A stretch of DNA of 64,000 nt, from assembly GCF_019800005.1 (NCBI RefSeq), contig NZ_JABGCL010000002.1, positions 124,001-188,000 on the forward strand. The letters run 5' to 3'. A model generated the notes under the pieces. The model was not told the DNA's origin. It searched no databases and was given only the letters and a program-made list of their open reading frames with translations. Source of the stretch: Geminicoccus harenae (GTDB lineage: Bacteria; Pseudomonadota; Alphaproteobacteria; Geminicoccales; Geminicoccaceae). The position numbers and the translations under genes were made by a program. Shown piece by piece: positions 1-8,986 of the stretch (position 1 is its first letter; every line of letters starts with the position of its first letter).

Positions 1-867
1 GGCCACGATGTAGACTTCGGGGTGGCCGAAGAACCAGAACAGGTGCTGGAACAGGATCGGGCTGCCGCCGCCATAGCTGAGCTGCTCGCCCATCTGGACG
101 ATCGCCGGCATGAAGAAGCTGGTGCCGAGCAGCCGGTCGAACAGCATCATCACCGCACCCACGAACAGGGCGGGGAAGGCCAGCAGCGCCATGACCGTGG
201 CGGTGAAGATCCCCCAGATCGTGAGCGGCATGCGCATGAGCGTCATCCCGCGGGCCCGGCCCTGCAGCACGGTCACCACATAGTTCAGCCCACCCATGGT
301 GAAGCCGATGATGAACAGGGCCAGGGAGACCAGCATCAGCACGATGCCCAGGTCCTGGCCGGGCGTGTTGGGCAGGATCGCCTGGGGCGGGTAGAGCGTC
401 CAGCCGGCACCGGTCGGGCCGTCGGAGGTGAAGAAGCTCGCGACCAGGACCAGGACGGCCAGGAGATAGATCCAGTAGCTCAGCATGTTGGCGTAGGGGA
501 ACGCCATGTCCCTGGCCCCCAGCATCAACGGGATCAGATAGTTGCCGAAGCCGCCGAGAAAGAGGGCGGTAAGCAGGTAGACCACCATGATCATGCCGTG
601 CATGGTGATATACTGGTAGTAGGCGTCGGCATCGATGAACTCGAGCGCGCCGGGAAAGGCCAGTTGCAGCCGCATCAGCCAGGACAGGAACAGGGCGACG
701 AAGCCGATCGCCATGGCAGTCAGCGAGTACTGGATCGCGATGACCTTGGCGTCCTGGGAGAAGACGTAGCGGGTGATCCAGCTATGCGGGTGGTAGAGCT
801 CGACGTCCGCCGTCTCTGCCGGCGGCACCGTTTCCGCTGGGCCATGACCATGGATCGTGGTGGCCAT
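1..867 (-). CDS. ctaD: Cytochrome c oxidase subunit I, N-terminal part (cut by window edge)
   Basis: Catalytic haem-copper subunit of an aa3-type terminal oxidase in the inner membrane, reducing O2 with electrons from cytochrome c. The first 289 codons are present and the rest lies off the left edge. Visible landmarks are the TMHGM motif with haem-ligand His90, several long hydrophobic helices, and the stretch ending GHPEVYIVA, where His282 is the CuB ligand and Tyr286 the residue normally cross-linked to His. The start ATG at 867 gives a hydrophilic, His-rich N-terminus before the first helix. coxB lies 31 bases upstream on the same strand, as in a cox operon. Assignment is certain; the full length cannot be judged. 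Confidence 0.96.
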   Translation of the reverse strand, partial: MATTIHGHGPAETVPPAETADVELYHPHSWITRYVFSQDAKVIAIQYSLTAMAIGFVALFLSWLMRLQLAFPGALEFIDADAYYQYITMHGMIMVVYLLTALFLGGFGNYLIPLMLGARDMAFPYANMLSYWIYLLAVLVLVASFFTSDGPTGAGWTLYPPQAILPNTPGQDLGIVLMLVSLALFIIGFTMGGLNYVVTVLQGRARGMTLMRMPLTIWGIFTATVMALLAFPALFVGAVMMLFDRLLGTSFFMPAIVQMGEQLSYGGGSPILFQHLFWFFGHPEVYIVA

Positions 868-898
868 CAACCTGCTCCCCGCTGGCGGTTCTGGCGGG

Positions 899-1717
899 TC
901 ATGGCGCGGCGTCCGCGCGCGCAGCACCCCCGGTCAGAGATGCGAAACTGGTCTGCTGCCCGAGCCAGGCCTGGTAGTCCTGCTCGGTGTCGACCACGAC
1001 ATAGCCGCGCATGAAGGCATGGCCGACGCCGCAGAGCTCGGCGCAGAGGATCTCGAAGGTGCCGGTCCGGGTCGGGGTGAACCAGAAATAGGTGACCGCC
1101 CCCGGGATCATGTCCATCTTGGCGCGGAACTCCGGCACGTAGAAATCGTGCAGCACGTCCACCGAGCGCAGCACGACCTTCACCGGCCGGTCGACCGGGA
1201 GGTGGAGATCGGCTGCCTCGACAATTACGTCGTCCTGGCCGCTCGGGTCGTGCGGGCTGATCCCGAGCGGGTTCTCCGGGGTGATCAGCCTGGTATCGGC
1301 CCGCCCGAGGCGACCGTCCTCGCCGGGCAGGCGGTAGCTCCACTGCCATTGCTGGCCCACGACCTCGACCTCGGCCGCATCCTCCGGCACCTGGACGAAC
1401 TGTGCCCATACCACGAGGCCGGGCGCCAGCATGGCCGCCACGCCCACGGCGGTGCCGACCGTCAGCACCAGCTCCAGCCGTCGGTTCTCGGGCTCATAGG
1501 CGGCCCGGCGACCCGGCTGGTGACGGAACCGCAGGAGGCAGTAGGCGACGAACAGCACGACCGCGGTGAACACCGCGCCGGTGATCCAGAAGGTCACGAT
1601 CAGGGTCGTGTCGATATAGCCCCAGTTGGAAGCGATCGGCGTCCACCACCACGGGCTCAGGAAGTGGAACAGGAGCGAGCCCAGCACGATCAGAACCAGG
1701 ACGGCGGCGATCAGCAT
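899..1717 (-). CDS. coxB: Cytochrome c oxidase subunit II
   Basis: Subunit II of the same oxidase. It takes electrons from cytochrome c through its binuclear CuA centre on the periplasmic side. The 272-residue protein has two N-terminal helices (about 1-20 and 37-62, with a further hydrophobic stretch near 83-105), followed by a cupredoxin domain. The CuA ligands are all present: His190 and the CAELCGVGHAFM block with Cys225, Glu227, Cys229, His233 and Met236. The aromatic electron-entry motif QQWQWSY is at 122-128. There is no lipobox and no fused cytochrome c domain, so this is the short form. It precedes ctaD by 31 bases. Confidence 0.96.
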   Translation of the reverse strand: MLIAAVLVLIVLGSLLFHFLSPWWWTPIASNWGYIDTTLIVTFWITGAVFTAVVLFVAYCLLRFRHQPGRRAAYEPENRRLELVLTVGTAVGVAAMLAPGLVVWAQFVQVPEDAAEVEVVGQQWQWSYRLPGEDGRLGRADTRLITPENPLGISPHDPSGQDDVIVEAADLHLPVDRPVKVVLRSVDVLHDFYVPEFRAKMDMIPGAVTYFWFTPTRTGTFEILCAELCGVGHAFMRGYVVVDTEQDYQAWLGQQTSFASLTGGAARADAAP

Positions 1718-2274
1718 CGCACATCGAGCCCCTGAAGGTGGTCGAGGTCAAGGTCGCGCCGATGTTCCCCCGGGTGGTCGGCTAGTATCTGCTGGTCGGA
1801 ACTGGCCAGAGCACCGGCATGAAAATACCGCCCGCCCATGAGCCAAGCAGTCTACCTCCCCGTCGACTGGCGCGGCCATCCCGGATGGGCCGATATGATC
1901 TCCTGAGCAGACTTCATGGAGATCCGGATCAGCATCTTCTCTTCTGACATCTGTGCAGGCCATTGTCAACGCGACCACGCCCGTCATCGCGCGGGGGCGA
2001 TGGCGGGAGACTGAGTCCCGGCAGCGGACCCGGCTCTGCTTCATGTCCACAGCAAGCTGAAAGAATTCTCCCTTGTCGAAGCCCGGCATCACTTAGCAGA
2101 ATCGAAAAGATCCTAGCGGAGGCACTGCAAAATTCGACAAATGCCTCGACATGATCACGTTAAATCTGGATTATACTCGATGTTATTCTGGAATTCCGCG
2201 AGGATGAAGCTAGCAGTTGCTCGTGGAGGCTGCCGCAGGTGCGGTGGCGGCTCCGGAACAGGGCAAGCAGCGCC
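1718..2274. other. Intergenic stretch without a recognisable gene
   Basis: About 550 bases upstream of both coxB (leftward) and the FG-GAP-like gene (rightward). The part from about 1900 to 2220 is clearly richer in A and T than the surroundings. A TATACT hexamer at 2172-2177 could be a -10 element for the rightward gene, but no good -35 sits at the right distance. A 114-codon minus-strand reading frame at 1748-2092 has no family resemblance and ordinary shadow-ORF composition. Nothing else was recognised. Confidence 0.4.
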
Positions 2275-3735
2275 ATGGCTTCATTGGACAGCGTCGCGCG
2301 CCGGATCATGCGCGGCACGATGATTTTCGCCGTCCTGGTCTCGGCCGGCCCCGGCATCTCCCGCCCGGCCATGGCGGACGGGGCATCGGTGCGCCTGCAG
2401 GAGCGCGTGCTGATGCAGCGCAACGGCCCGAGGGGCCTAGAATATGTCCCGACCGCCGCCGCCACCGGCAGCACGAAGGGCAAGAGCAGCCTGAAGGTCG
2501 ACGTCCTGCGCAGGATCGAGCTGGATGGCGCCGCCCTCGACAACACCTATTCCAGCCTGCTGCCGCTCGACAGCGACCGGGACGGCACCTACGAGTTCGT
2601 CCACTGGAACGGCCACCAGGTGATGCGCGTCTACGGCCAGAGCGACAGGAAGCTCTGGCAGGTCACCAACAGCGGCGCGCGCAAGGTGGGGGACCGAAGC
2701 TTCATCCATCGCGACGGTGCCGCCGTCCTGGACCTGGACGGCGACGGCAAGGACGACGTGCTGCATTGCTGGCAGTCCGGCTCGACCAGGCGGCTGGTCG
2801 CCCGCGACGGCGCCACCGGCAAGGAGATCCGCCATGCCAGCCTGAGCGGCCAGAGCAATTCCACCGGCAGCCTGTGCCGGATCGCGGTGTACCGCACGGA
2901 GCCGAGCGGGGCGCCCGTGGTCCTGGTGGCGCACAGCCAGCCCGGCGGCAGTGCCATGTGCGGCAAGCGCAACTGGGTCGACAACTGGACCCGCGTGGTC
3001 GCGTTCGACACCAGGCTGAAGCGGCTCTGGCATGTCGACACCTGCGATGCCGGGCACCAGACCGCCGGCGTCGACGGGAATGGCGACGGCGAGATGGAGT
3101 ATTTCTTCGCCGGGAAATACGCGATCGACTTCAAGGGCAAGATCCGCTGCACGCTGGCCGGCTGGAGCAGGACCGACCATGTGGACGCGATCCGCGTGGC
3201 CGGATTGGACGGCAATCGCTCCAGGCTGCAGGCGGTGGCGATCGGCCGTACCGGCGGCGACGCGTTCGATGCCGGCAACTGCAAGCGGCTCTGGAGCCTG
3301 CCTGCTGCCGTGAAGAACCCGCAGGAACTGGCGGTCGGCCAGTTCGAGCCGGCCCCTGCGCCGCTGGGGGTGATGGTCACCGAGCGCGGCAACACGGGCA
3401 AGTCGAGCAGCTTCGTCCTGAACAACCGCGGCAAGCTGGTCCGCACGATCAAGAACCGCCGGGTGATGGCCATGCAGAACGCCGAGCTGGACGGCAACCG
3501 CCGCACCGACGAGGTGGTGGCGATCTTCGGCGAGGTGTTCGACGGCAAGGGCCAGAAGATCCTGTCGAGGAACTGGTACTGGAACCTCAAGGGCAGCAAG
3601 GTGAAGGAAAAGAAGACCAGCAACGTCTATGATCGCTGGGTAGCCTTCCCGGTGCTGTTCGACGTGGACGGCGACGGCAGGGACGAGCTGGTGACCTGGG
3701 GACAGAGCCTGATCGTGGTCGGCCGGCCGCGCTGA
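2275..3735 (+). CDS. Secreted FG-GAP/VCBS-like beta-propeller protein, function unknown
   Basis: A protein of about 486 residues that begins with a plausible signal sequence ending at ...SRPAMADG. The mature part carries at least four Asp-rich calcium-loop motifs of the FG-GAP/integrin-alpha type: DSDRDGTYEF, DLDGDGKDDV, DGNGDGEMEYF and DVDGDGRDEL. Such repeats usually fold into an extracellular beta-propeller. No catalytic domain is visible. Several Cys residues suggest an oxidising compartment. GTG 2239, ATG 2275 and ATG 2308 are all possible starts; 2275 keeps an n-region before the hydrophobic core. Long open frames on the other strand and in frame +1 are shadows. It stands alone, with AT-richer DNA on both sides, which hints at acquisition. 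Confidence 0.72.
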   Translation: MASLDSVARRIMRGTMIFAVLVSAGPGISRPAMADGASVRLQERVLMQRNGPRGLEYVPTAAATGSTKGKSSLKVDVLRRIELDGAALDNTYSSLLPLDSDRDGTYEFVHWNGHQVMRVYGQSDRKLWQVTNSGARKVGDRSFIHRDGAAVLDLDGDGKDDVLHCWQSGSTRRLVARDGATGKEIRHASLSGQSNSTGSLCRIAVYRTEPSGAPVVLVAHSQPGGSAMCGKRNWVDNWTRVVAFDTRLKRLWHVDTCDAGHQTAGVDGNGDGEMEYFFAGKYAIDFKGKIRCTLAGWSRTDHVDAIRVAGLDGNRSRLQAVAIGRTGGDAFDAGNCKRLWSLPAAVKNPQELAVGQFEPAPAPLGVMVTERGNTGKSSSFVLNNRGKLVRTIKNRRVMAMQNAELDGNRRTDEVVAIFGEVFDGKGQKILSRNWYWNLKGSKVKEKKTSNVYDRWVAFPVLFDVDGDGRDELVTWGQSLIVVGRPR

Positions 3736-3818
3736 TCCGCGGGGTCGGGGGCCATGGCGCCAAATCGGTGCGTGATCGCCAGCGCCTTCAATTGGCCGCC
3801 GGAAAAGCGGGCACGGGC

Positions 3819-3986
3819 TTGCCGATAAAATTATCACACTTGTTTATCGGCGGCAGATGGCCAATTTCTGTTCATGGCAAATAAATGACCTGACCGGCAG
3901 ATGAGCATCTGTGGACATGTCGTTTGTGGGCTGCCAATGGTCCGCATCCTCGCGGGCCAGTCGTGCCTATCTCGAATGGATCTTCT
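3819..3986 (+). promoter_or_regulatory. Candidate promoter and structured leader of the cold-shock gene
   Basis: The leader is AT-rich compared with its surroundings. A perfect 9-base inverted repeat, GCCGATAAA at 3821-3829 and TTTATCGGC at 3843-3851, overlaps a possible -35 (TTGCCG, 3819-3824) and -10 (TTTATC, 3843-3848). Within it, GATAA/TTATC at 3824-3828 and 3831-3835 form an alternative small repeat, so the two pairings exclude each other. A third repeat, CAGATG-AG-CATCTG, lies at 3898-3911. Long structured leaders are typical of cspA-type genes. Whether this is an operator, an RNA thermosensor or both is inference. Confidence 0.4.
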
Positions 3987-4199
3987 ATGACTACCGGAAC
4001 CGTCAAGTGGTTCAACCCCGACAAGGGCTTTGGTTTCATCGCCCCGGACGAAGGGGGCAATGACGCGTTCGTTCACATCAGCGCCGTCCAGCGCTCCGGC
4101 ATCGGTGATCTGCGCGAGGGCCAGAAAGTCGAGTACGAACTCGTGCAGGATCGTCGGAGTGGCAAGCTCTCGGCCGAGAACCTGCGCATCGTCGGGTAG
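3987..4199 (+). CDS. Cold-shock protein, CspA family
   Basis: A 70-residue single cold-shock domain that binds single-stranded RNA and DNA and melts secondary structure. Both nucleic-acid motifs are intact: RNP1 as KGFGFI (residues 13-18) and RNP2 as DAFVHIS (27-33), preceded by the TGTVKWFN opening typical of the family. The ATG at 3987 gives the standard length; the longer open frame upstream is non-coding leader. The gene is monocistronic. Its leader is unusually rich in inverted repeats, consistent with post-transcriptional control known for this family. Which Csp paralogue it is cannot be told. Confidence 0.95.
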   Translation: MTTGTVKWFNPDKGFGFIAPDEGGNDAFVHISAVQRSGIGDLREGQKVEYELVQDRRSGKLSAENLRIVG

Positions 4200-4370
4200 T
4201 CTTCCGTCCGGCCGGCGCCACGCCCGGCAGTGACAGGCAGCGGCCTTGGGCCGCCGCTGGTCACGGCGGGGTGCTGGCAGAGGACGGACCGCCGACCCTC
4301 GATCGAGTTGGCCCTGCGCCTGAACAAGGTTGCAGGGCTTTCGCGTTTTCTGGGGCCGGTGCAGCCCGGC

Positions 4371-5810
4371 CTAGAGGAAGAACAGGACGGCCAGCAGCAC
4401 GAACACCGGCAGCAGGATCGCGGCCGACCAGCCGACATAGCCGAAGAAGCTGGGCATCCGGATGCCCATCTCGTCGGCAATCGCGCGCACCATGAAGTTC
4501 GGCGCGTTGCCGATATAGGTGTTCGCACCCATGAACACGGCACCTACCGAGATCGCGGTGAGCGTGGCCGCCTGGCTGGTGGTCATGACCAGCGGGTCGC
4601 CGCCGGCCAGGTTGAAGAACACCAGATAGGTCGGCGCGTTGTCCAGGAACGAGCTGAGGATGCCGGTCACCCAGAAATAGGCGGCAGGGATGGGCGCCCC
4701 GCTGGGATCGCTCACCGCCTGCACCAGCGGGGCGAACGGGCCAGAGAGGCCTGCCTTCAGCATGGCCAGCACCGGCACGATCGTCACGAAGATGGCGGCG
4801 AACAGCTTGGCCACCTCCAGGATCGGCCCCCAGCCGAACTCGTTGGCGAGCCTGGCGCTCTTCGGCGTGAGCGCCAGCGAGGCCAGCGTGATCGCGACCA
4901 GCGCCAGGTCGCGCACGAGGGCCTGCGCCCCGAGTTCGATGCCGAGGAACGAGACCACGACCGGCCCCTGCCAGATGCCACTGAACAGCACGGCGGCCAC
5001 GATGGCCCCCAGCAGGAACAGGTTGGCCTTCCCCTCGAAGACCCGCTGCCCCTTGGGTGGTGGCGCGCCGTCGACGATCGCGAGCCGCCGGTCCAGGAGG
5101 TAGTAGCCGCCGAGCAGCAGGCCGGCGGCCAGCAGCATCGGCAAGAACAGGTGCACGGTCGGCCAGAAGAACGGGACGCCCTTGAGGAAGCCCAGGAACA
5201 AGGGCGGGTCGCCCATGGGCGTCAGCGAGCCGCCGATGTTCGCGACCAGGAAGATGAAGAACACCATGGTGTGGACCCGGCGGGTCCGCCAGGCGTTCGC
5301 CCGGATCAGGGGGCGCACCAGCAGCATGGCCGCCCCGGTCGTGCCGGTGAAGCTGGCCAGCAGCGTGCCCACGGCCAGCGACGCGGTGTTGGAAGCCGGG
5401 CTCCCGTCGAAATAGCCATCCAGCCGCAGGCCGCCCGCCGCTGTGAACAGGGCCAGGAGCAGGAGGATGAAGGGCAGGTATTCCAGCAGGCCGACATGGG
5501 CCAGCTCGTAGAGGCTGCCGTCCAGGCCTAGGGTCGGCAGCATCGGCAGGATCACCAGCGCCGCCCAGCCGAGCGCGATCTTGCCGTAGTGGTGGTGCCA
5601 CAGGTCCGGGGCCAGCAGCGGCATCAGGGCGATCGACAGGAGCAGCCCCGCGAACGGCACCGCCCACCAGCCCGCCAGTTCCGCGCCGACGAAGCCGTGC
5701 CCGCCCACGTCCGCCGCGAACGCCGGGCTGCCGGCAGCGATGACGGCCAACAAGGCCAGGAGCGGCAGGGCGATGACCCTGCGACAGGCAGGGAGCGGAC
5801 GAGACGGCAT
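4371..5810 (-). CDS. Sodium:proton antiporter, NhaD/citrate-transporter (ion transporter) superfamily
   Basis: A polytopic inner-membrane protein of about 480 residues with roughly twelve hydrophobic segments. It likely exchanges Na+ for H+. Features seen are an N-terminal signal-like helix ending SPAFA, conserved polar breaks in helices such as SFTGTTGAAMLL, GGSLTPMGDPPLFLGFLKG and SSFLDNAPTYLVF, and a late GANTYIGNAPNFM block. These Asp/Asn/Thr-rich repeats match the two inverted halves of the ion transporter superfamily. ATG 5810 is chosen because it gives a compact signal; ATG 5837 would add nine residues. It is monocistronic. Substrate choice between Na+ and Li+ cannot be read from sequence. 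Confidence 0.85.
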   Translation of the reverse strand: MPSRPLPACRRVIALPLLALLAVIAAGSPAFAADVGGHGFVGAELAGWWAVPFAGLLLSIALMPLLAPDLWHHHYGKIALGWAALVILPMLPTLGLDGSLYELAHVGLLEYLPFILLLLALFTAAGGLRLDGYFDGSPASNTASLAVGTLLASFTGTTGAAMLLVRPLIRANAWRTRRVHTMVFFIFLVANIGGSLTPMGDPPLFLGFLKGVPFFWPTVHLFLPMLLAAGLLLGGYYLLDRRLAIVDGAPPPKGQRVFEGKANLFLLGAIVAAVLFSGIWQGPVVVSFLGIELGAQALVRDLALVAITLASLALTPKSARLANEFGWGPILEVAKLFAAIFVTIVPVLAMLKAGLSGPFAPLVQAVSDPSGAPIPAAYFWVTGILSSFLDNAPTYLVFFNLAGGDPLVMTTSQAATLTAISVGAVFMGANTYIGNAPNFMVRAIADEMGIRMPSFFGYVGWSAAILLPVFVLLAVLFFL

Positions 5811-6113
5811 CCCGGTTCCAGCCAGGGTGGGCCGCATCGTCGCGGCGCGGCGGTGCTACAACACGGTTCCCGGAATGGCCAAGGGTGGCCAGAGGATGAC
5901 GAAGCGGTGCCACGACCCCATATGCTACTCGATGCAGCCGGATGACGCCCGCATGCCGCTTCGAACAAAGCCGAATTGCAGAGGCTGCAGGGCGATTGTC
6001 CTCAGCCGGCAACGGAGGGTATGGTTCGGACGGACCGGAGCACCTCGGGTCTCCTCGGACCCCGAGCAGGTGGCATCGAACCTGAGGCGTGGGACTGTGA
6101 GACGACCATCGCG
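5811..6113. other. Divergent intergenic region between the antiporter and clpS
   Basis: About 300 bases separating a leftward and a rightward gene, so it must hold both promoters. No convincing -35/-10 pair, riboswitch or tRNA was recognised. The clpS frame is open upstream to 5976, but that extension is not conserved in ClpS proteins and is treated as non-coding. Confidence 0.35.
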
Positions 6114-6440
6114 ATGAGCGACAGAGACCAGGATCGGGGCATCATCGAGCGCGGCGGGGTGGCGACCAAGACCCACACCCGCACCGAGAAGCCGTCCCTC
6201 TACAAGGTGCTGCTCCTCAACGACGACTACACACCGATGGAGTTCGTCGTGCACGTGCTGGAGCGCTTCTTCCGCAAGAGCGAGGAAGAGGCGGTGCAGA
6301 TCATGCTGCACGTCCACCAGAAGGGCGTCGGCGTCTGCGGCGTCTACACGTTCGAAGTGGCCGAGACGAAAGTGATGCAGGTCATCGACTTTGCCCGGCA
6401 GAACCAGCATCCTCTCCAGTGCACGATGGAAAAGGAATGA
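6114..6440 (+). CDS. clpS: ATP-dependent Clp protease adaptor ClpS
   Basis: A 108-residue adaptor that binds N-degron substrates and delivers them to ClpA-ClpP. The core is canonical: [18 protein letters not shown] with the Asn-Asp-Asp residues of the N-end pocket, then [21 protein letters not shown]. The ATG at 6114 removes an upstream extension that does not resemble ClpS. clpA begins about 140 bases downstream on the same strand, the usual pairing. The intervening DNA holds no gene. Confidence 0.96.
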   Translation: MSDRDQDRGIIERGGVATKTHTRTEKPSLYKVLLLNDDYTPMEFVVHVLERFFRKSEEEAVQIMLHVHQKGVGVCGVYTFEVAETKVMQVIDFARQNQHPLQCTMEKE

Positions 6441-6581
6441 TGAGCGTCATGGCGATCGACGTCCGGTCGATCGGCCAGATCCCGGCCATCCGGCCGGTGA
6501 CCCGAGGGGTCATGGCATGGGCAGGCGGCCCCTCAGCCCTTCTTGCCGTCCGCCCACCCCAGCAAGGCGAGTGACCCGAAC

Positions 6582-8936
6582 ATGCTGTCGCGCAATCTCG
6601 AAAAGTCGCTGAGGCGGGCACTGGCTCTGGCCAATGCCAAGCAGCACGAATATGCCACGCTCGAGCACCTGCTCATGGCGCTCACCGAGGACCCGGACGC
6701 GATGGCGGTCATGAAGGCCTGCGCCGTCGACCTCGACCGCCTGCGCCTCGTGCTCAGCCAGTATCTCGAGCACGAAATGAGCGGGCTGATCGTGGAGGCC
6801 GGCACCGACGCCAAGCCCACGGCCGGCCTGCAGCGTGTGATCCAGCGCGCGGCGATCCACGTCCAGTCGTCCGGCCGGCACGAGGTGACGGGCGCGAACG
6901 TGCTGGTGGCGCTGTTCTCCGAGCGTGAATGCCACGCCGTGTTCTTCCTGCAGGAGCAGAACTGCTCGCGGCTGGACGCGGTCAACTACATCAGCCACGG
7001 TATCTCGAAGAAGCCCGGCATGTCCGAGGATCGTCGCCCGCGCGGTGCGGACGAACGGGATGAGGAGGGTGCTCCCACGGCACAGAAGAAGGACGAGAAG
7101 GACGCGCTGTCCCAGTACTGCGTCCACCTGAACAAGAAGGCCGCGGAAGGCAAGATCGACATCTTGATCGGCCGCGACAACGAGATCGAGCGCACGATCC
7201 AGATCCTGTGCCGGCGCTCGAAGAACAACCCGTTGTTCGTGGGCGATCCGGGCGTGGGCAAGACGGCCATCGCCGAGGGCCTGGCACTGCGGATCGTCCA
7301 GGGCAACGTGCCGGAAATCCTGAAGAACTGCGTGATCTACTCGCTCGACATGGGGGCGCTGCTGGCCGGCACGCGCTACCGTGGCGATTTCGAGGAGCGG
7401 CTCAAGAGCGTCATCAGCGAGCTCGAGAACGACAGCCGCGCGATCCTGTTCATCGACGAGATCCACACCGTTATCGGTGCGGGCGCCACGTCCGGCGGCT
7501 CGCTGGATGCTTCCAACCTCCTCAAGCCGGCTTTGGCTTCCGGTGGGCTGCGCTGCATCGGCAGCACGACCTACAAGGAGTTCCGCAACTATTTCGAGAA
7601 GGACCGGGCGCTGGTCCGGCGCTTCCAGAAGATCGACATCCCGGAGCCGACCGAGGACGAGAGCGTCAAGATCCTGCATGGCCTGAAGCCGAGCTTCGAG
7701 GAGCACCACCAGGTCAAGTACACCAACAACGCCATCAAGGCGGCGGTGAAGCTGGCGGTGCGCTACATCCACGACCGCAAGCTGCCCGACAAGGCGATCG
7801 ACATCATCGACGAGGTCGGTGCGGCGCAGATGATCAAGCCGGAAGGCCAGCGCAAGAAGACCATCGGTGCCAAGGAGGTCGAGGAGATCGTGGCCCGGAT
7901 CGCCCGGGTGCCGATCAAGGCGGTCTCGGCGCGCGACAAGGAATCGCTCAAGCACCTGGATGCCGACCTCAAGGGCGCGGTCTATGGCCAGGACAGCGCG
8001 ATCTCGGCCCTTTCCTCGGCGATCAAGCTCAGCCGTGCCGGCCTGCGCGATCCGATGAAGCCGATCGGCTGCTACCTGTTCAGCGGCCCCACCGGAGTCG
8101 GCAAGACCGAGGCGGCCCGCCAGCTCGCCAAGACCATGGGCATCGAGCTGATCCGCTTCGACATGTCGGAATACATGGAGCGCCATGCCGTAAGCCGCCT
8201 GATCGGCGCACCTCCCGGCTATGTCGGCTTCGACCAGGGCGGCCTGCTGACCGACAGCATCGACCAGCACCCGCACGCCGTCCTCCTGCTGGACGAGATC
8301 GAGAAGGCGCACCCCGACGTCTTCAACATCCTCCTGCAGGTGATGGACTACGGCAAGCTCACCGACAACAACGGCAAGACCGTCGACTTCCGCAACGTGG
8401 TCCTGATCATGACCACCAACGCGGGCGCCGCGGACATGGCGAAGCCCGCCATGGGCTTCGGCAGCTCGGTGCGCGAGAACGAGGACAAGGAAGCGATCAA
8501 CCGCCTCTTCACGCCTGAGTTCCGCAACCGGCTGGACGCGGTCATCCCGTTCGCGGGCCTGACCCCGGCGATCGTGCGCAACGTGGTCGACAAGTTCGTC
8601 AAGGAGCTGGGCGCGCAGCTCGCCGACCGGCGGGTCTCGATCGAGGTCGACGAGCTGGCGCGCGACTGGCTGGCGGAGAAGGGCTACGAGCCGCTGTTCG
8701 GCGCCCGGCCGCTGGCCCGGCTGATCCAGGAGAAGATCAAGCGGCCGCTGGCCGACGAGCTCCTGTTCGGCCGGCTGGTCAAGGGCGGCAAGGTCGTGGT
8801 GACGATCGAGGAGGGCGAGCCCGCCTTCCAGATCACGCCCACCGGCGGCGGCCCGGCGCTCCTGCCCAAGCCGGGCCCTGCTGCAGACGATGACGAGGAG
8901 GAAGAGGACGACCAGCAGCTGACGGTCGACGCCTGA
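6582..8936 (+). CDS. clpA: ATP-dependent Clp protease ATP-binding subunit ClpA
   Basis: A Hsp100 unfoldase of 784 residues that threads substrates into ClpP. It shows an N-terminal Clp-N double repeat (about 1-145), then two AAA+ modules. The first has Walker [10 protein letters not shown] and Walker B ILFIDEIH; the second has GPTGVGKTE and [13 protein letters not shown]. The C-terminal domain is followed by an acidic tail (DDDEEEEDD). The absence of the long coiled-coil middle domain distinguishes it from ClpB. The start MLSRNLEKS matches the family; an upstream ATG at 6543 adds unlikely residues. It lies downstream of clpS, supporting joint N-end-rule degradation. Confidence 0.97.
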   Translation: MLSRNLEKSLRRALALANAKQHEYATLEHLLMALTEDPDAMAVMKACAVDLDRLRLVLSQYLEHEMSGLIVEAGTDAKPTAGLQRVIQRAAIHVQSSGRHEVTGANVLVALFSERECHAVFFLQEQNCSRLDAVNYISHGISKKPGMSEDRRPRGADERDEEGAPTAQKKDEKDALSQYCVHLNKKAAEGKIDILIGRDNEIERTIQILCRRSKNNPLFVGDPGVGKTAIAEGLALRIVQGNVPEILKNCVIYSLDMGALLAGTRYRGDFEERLKSVISELENDSRAILFIDEIHTVIGAGATSGGSLDASNLLKPALASGGLRCIGSTTYKEFRNYFEKDRALVRRFQKIDIPEPTEDESVKILHGLKPSFEEHHQVKYTNNAIKAAVKLAVRYIHDRKLPDKAIDIIDEVGAAQMIKPEGQRKKTIGAKEVEEIVARIARVPIKAVSARDKESLKHLDADLKGAVYGQDSAISALSSAIKLSRAGLRDPMKPIGCYLFSGPTGVGKTEAARQLAKTMGIELIRFDMSEYMERHAVSRLIGAPPGYVGFDQGGLLTDSIDQHPHAVLLLDEIEKAHPDVFNILLQVMDYGKLTDNNGKTVDFRNVVLIMTTNAGAADMAKPAMGFGSSVRENEDKEAINRLFTPEFRNRLDAVIPFAGLTPAIVRNVVDKFVKELGAQLADRRVSIEVDELARDWLAEKGYEPLFGARPLARLIQEKIKRPLADELLFGRLVKGGKVVVTIEEGEPAFQITPTGGGPALLPKPGPAADDDEEEEDDQQLTVDA

Positions 8937-8946
8937 TCCTTCAAGG

Positions 8947-8986
8947 CTGATCCCCGGGGTCCGATCCGAAGGGCCTCGGGGATCAG
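8947..8986. terminator. Strong inverted repeat between convergent clpA and GNAT genes
   Basis: CTGATCCCCG at 8947-8956 is exactly complementary to CGGGGATCAG at 8977-8986, with a 20-base loop. It sits right after the clpA stop and overlaps the stop of the convergent gene. No T-run follows on either side, so it may act as a weak or Rho-assisted terminator for both genes. Confidence 0.5.

Noticed and set aside
22..1014. 330-codon plus-strand frame over the oxidase genes
   Set aside because: It is antisense to ctaD, whose haem and copper motifs are unmistakable; the product is His/Gln/Asp-rich nonsense typical of GC-rich shadows.
1748..2092. 114-codon minus-strand frame in the gap upstream of coxB
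   Set aside because: No motif, no ribosome-binding site, weak codon bias and no operon context.
2217..3837. Long alternative frames (plus +1 frame and minus strand) over the FG-GAP-like gene
   Set aside because: Only the chosen frame has a signal sequence and repeated calcium-loop motifs; the others are low-complexity shadows.
4238..4259. GC-rich hairpin after the cold-shock gene as intrinsic terminator
   Set aside because: The stem is interrupted and no T-run follows, so support is too weak.
4230..5531. 433-codon plus-strand frame opposite the antiporter
   Set aside because: Antisense to a clear twelve-helix transporter; Glu/Gln/His-rich shadow composition.
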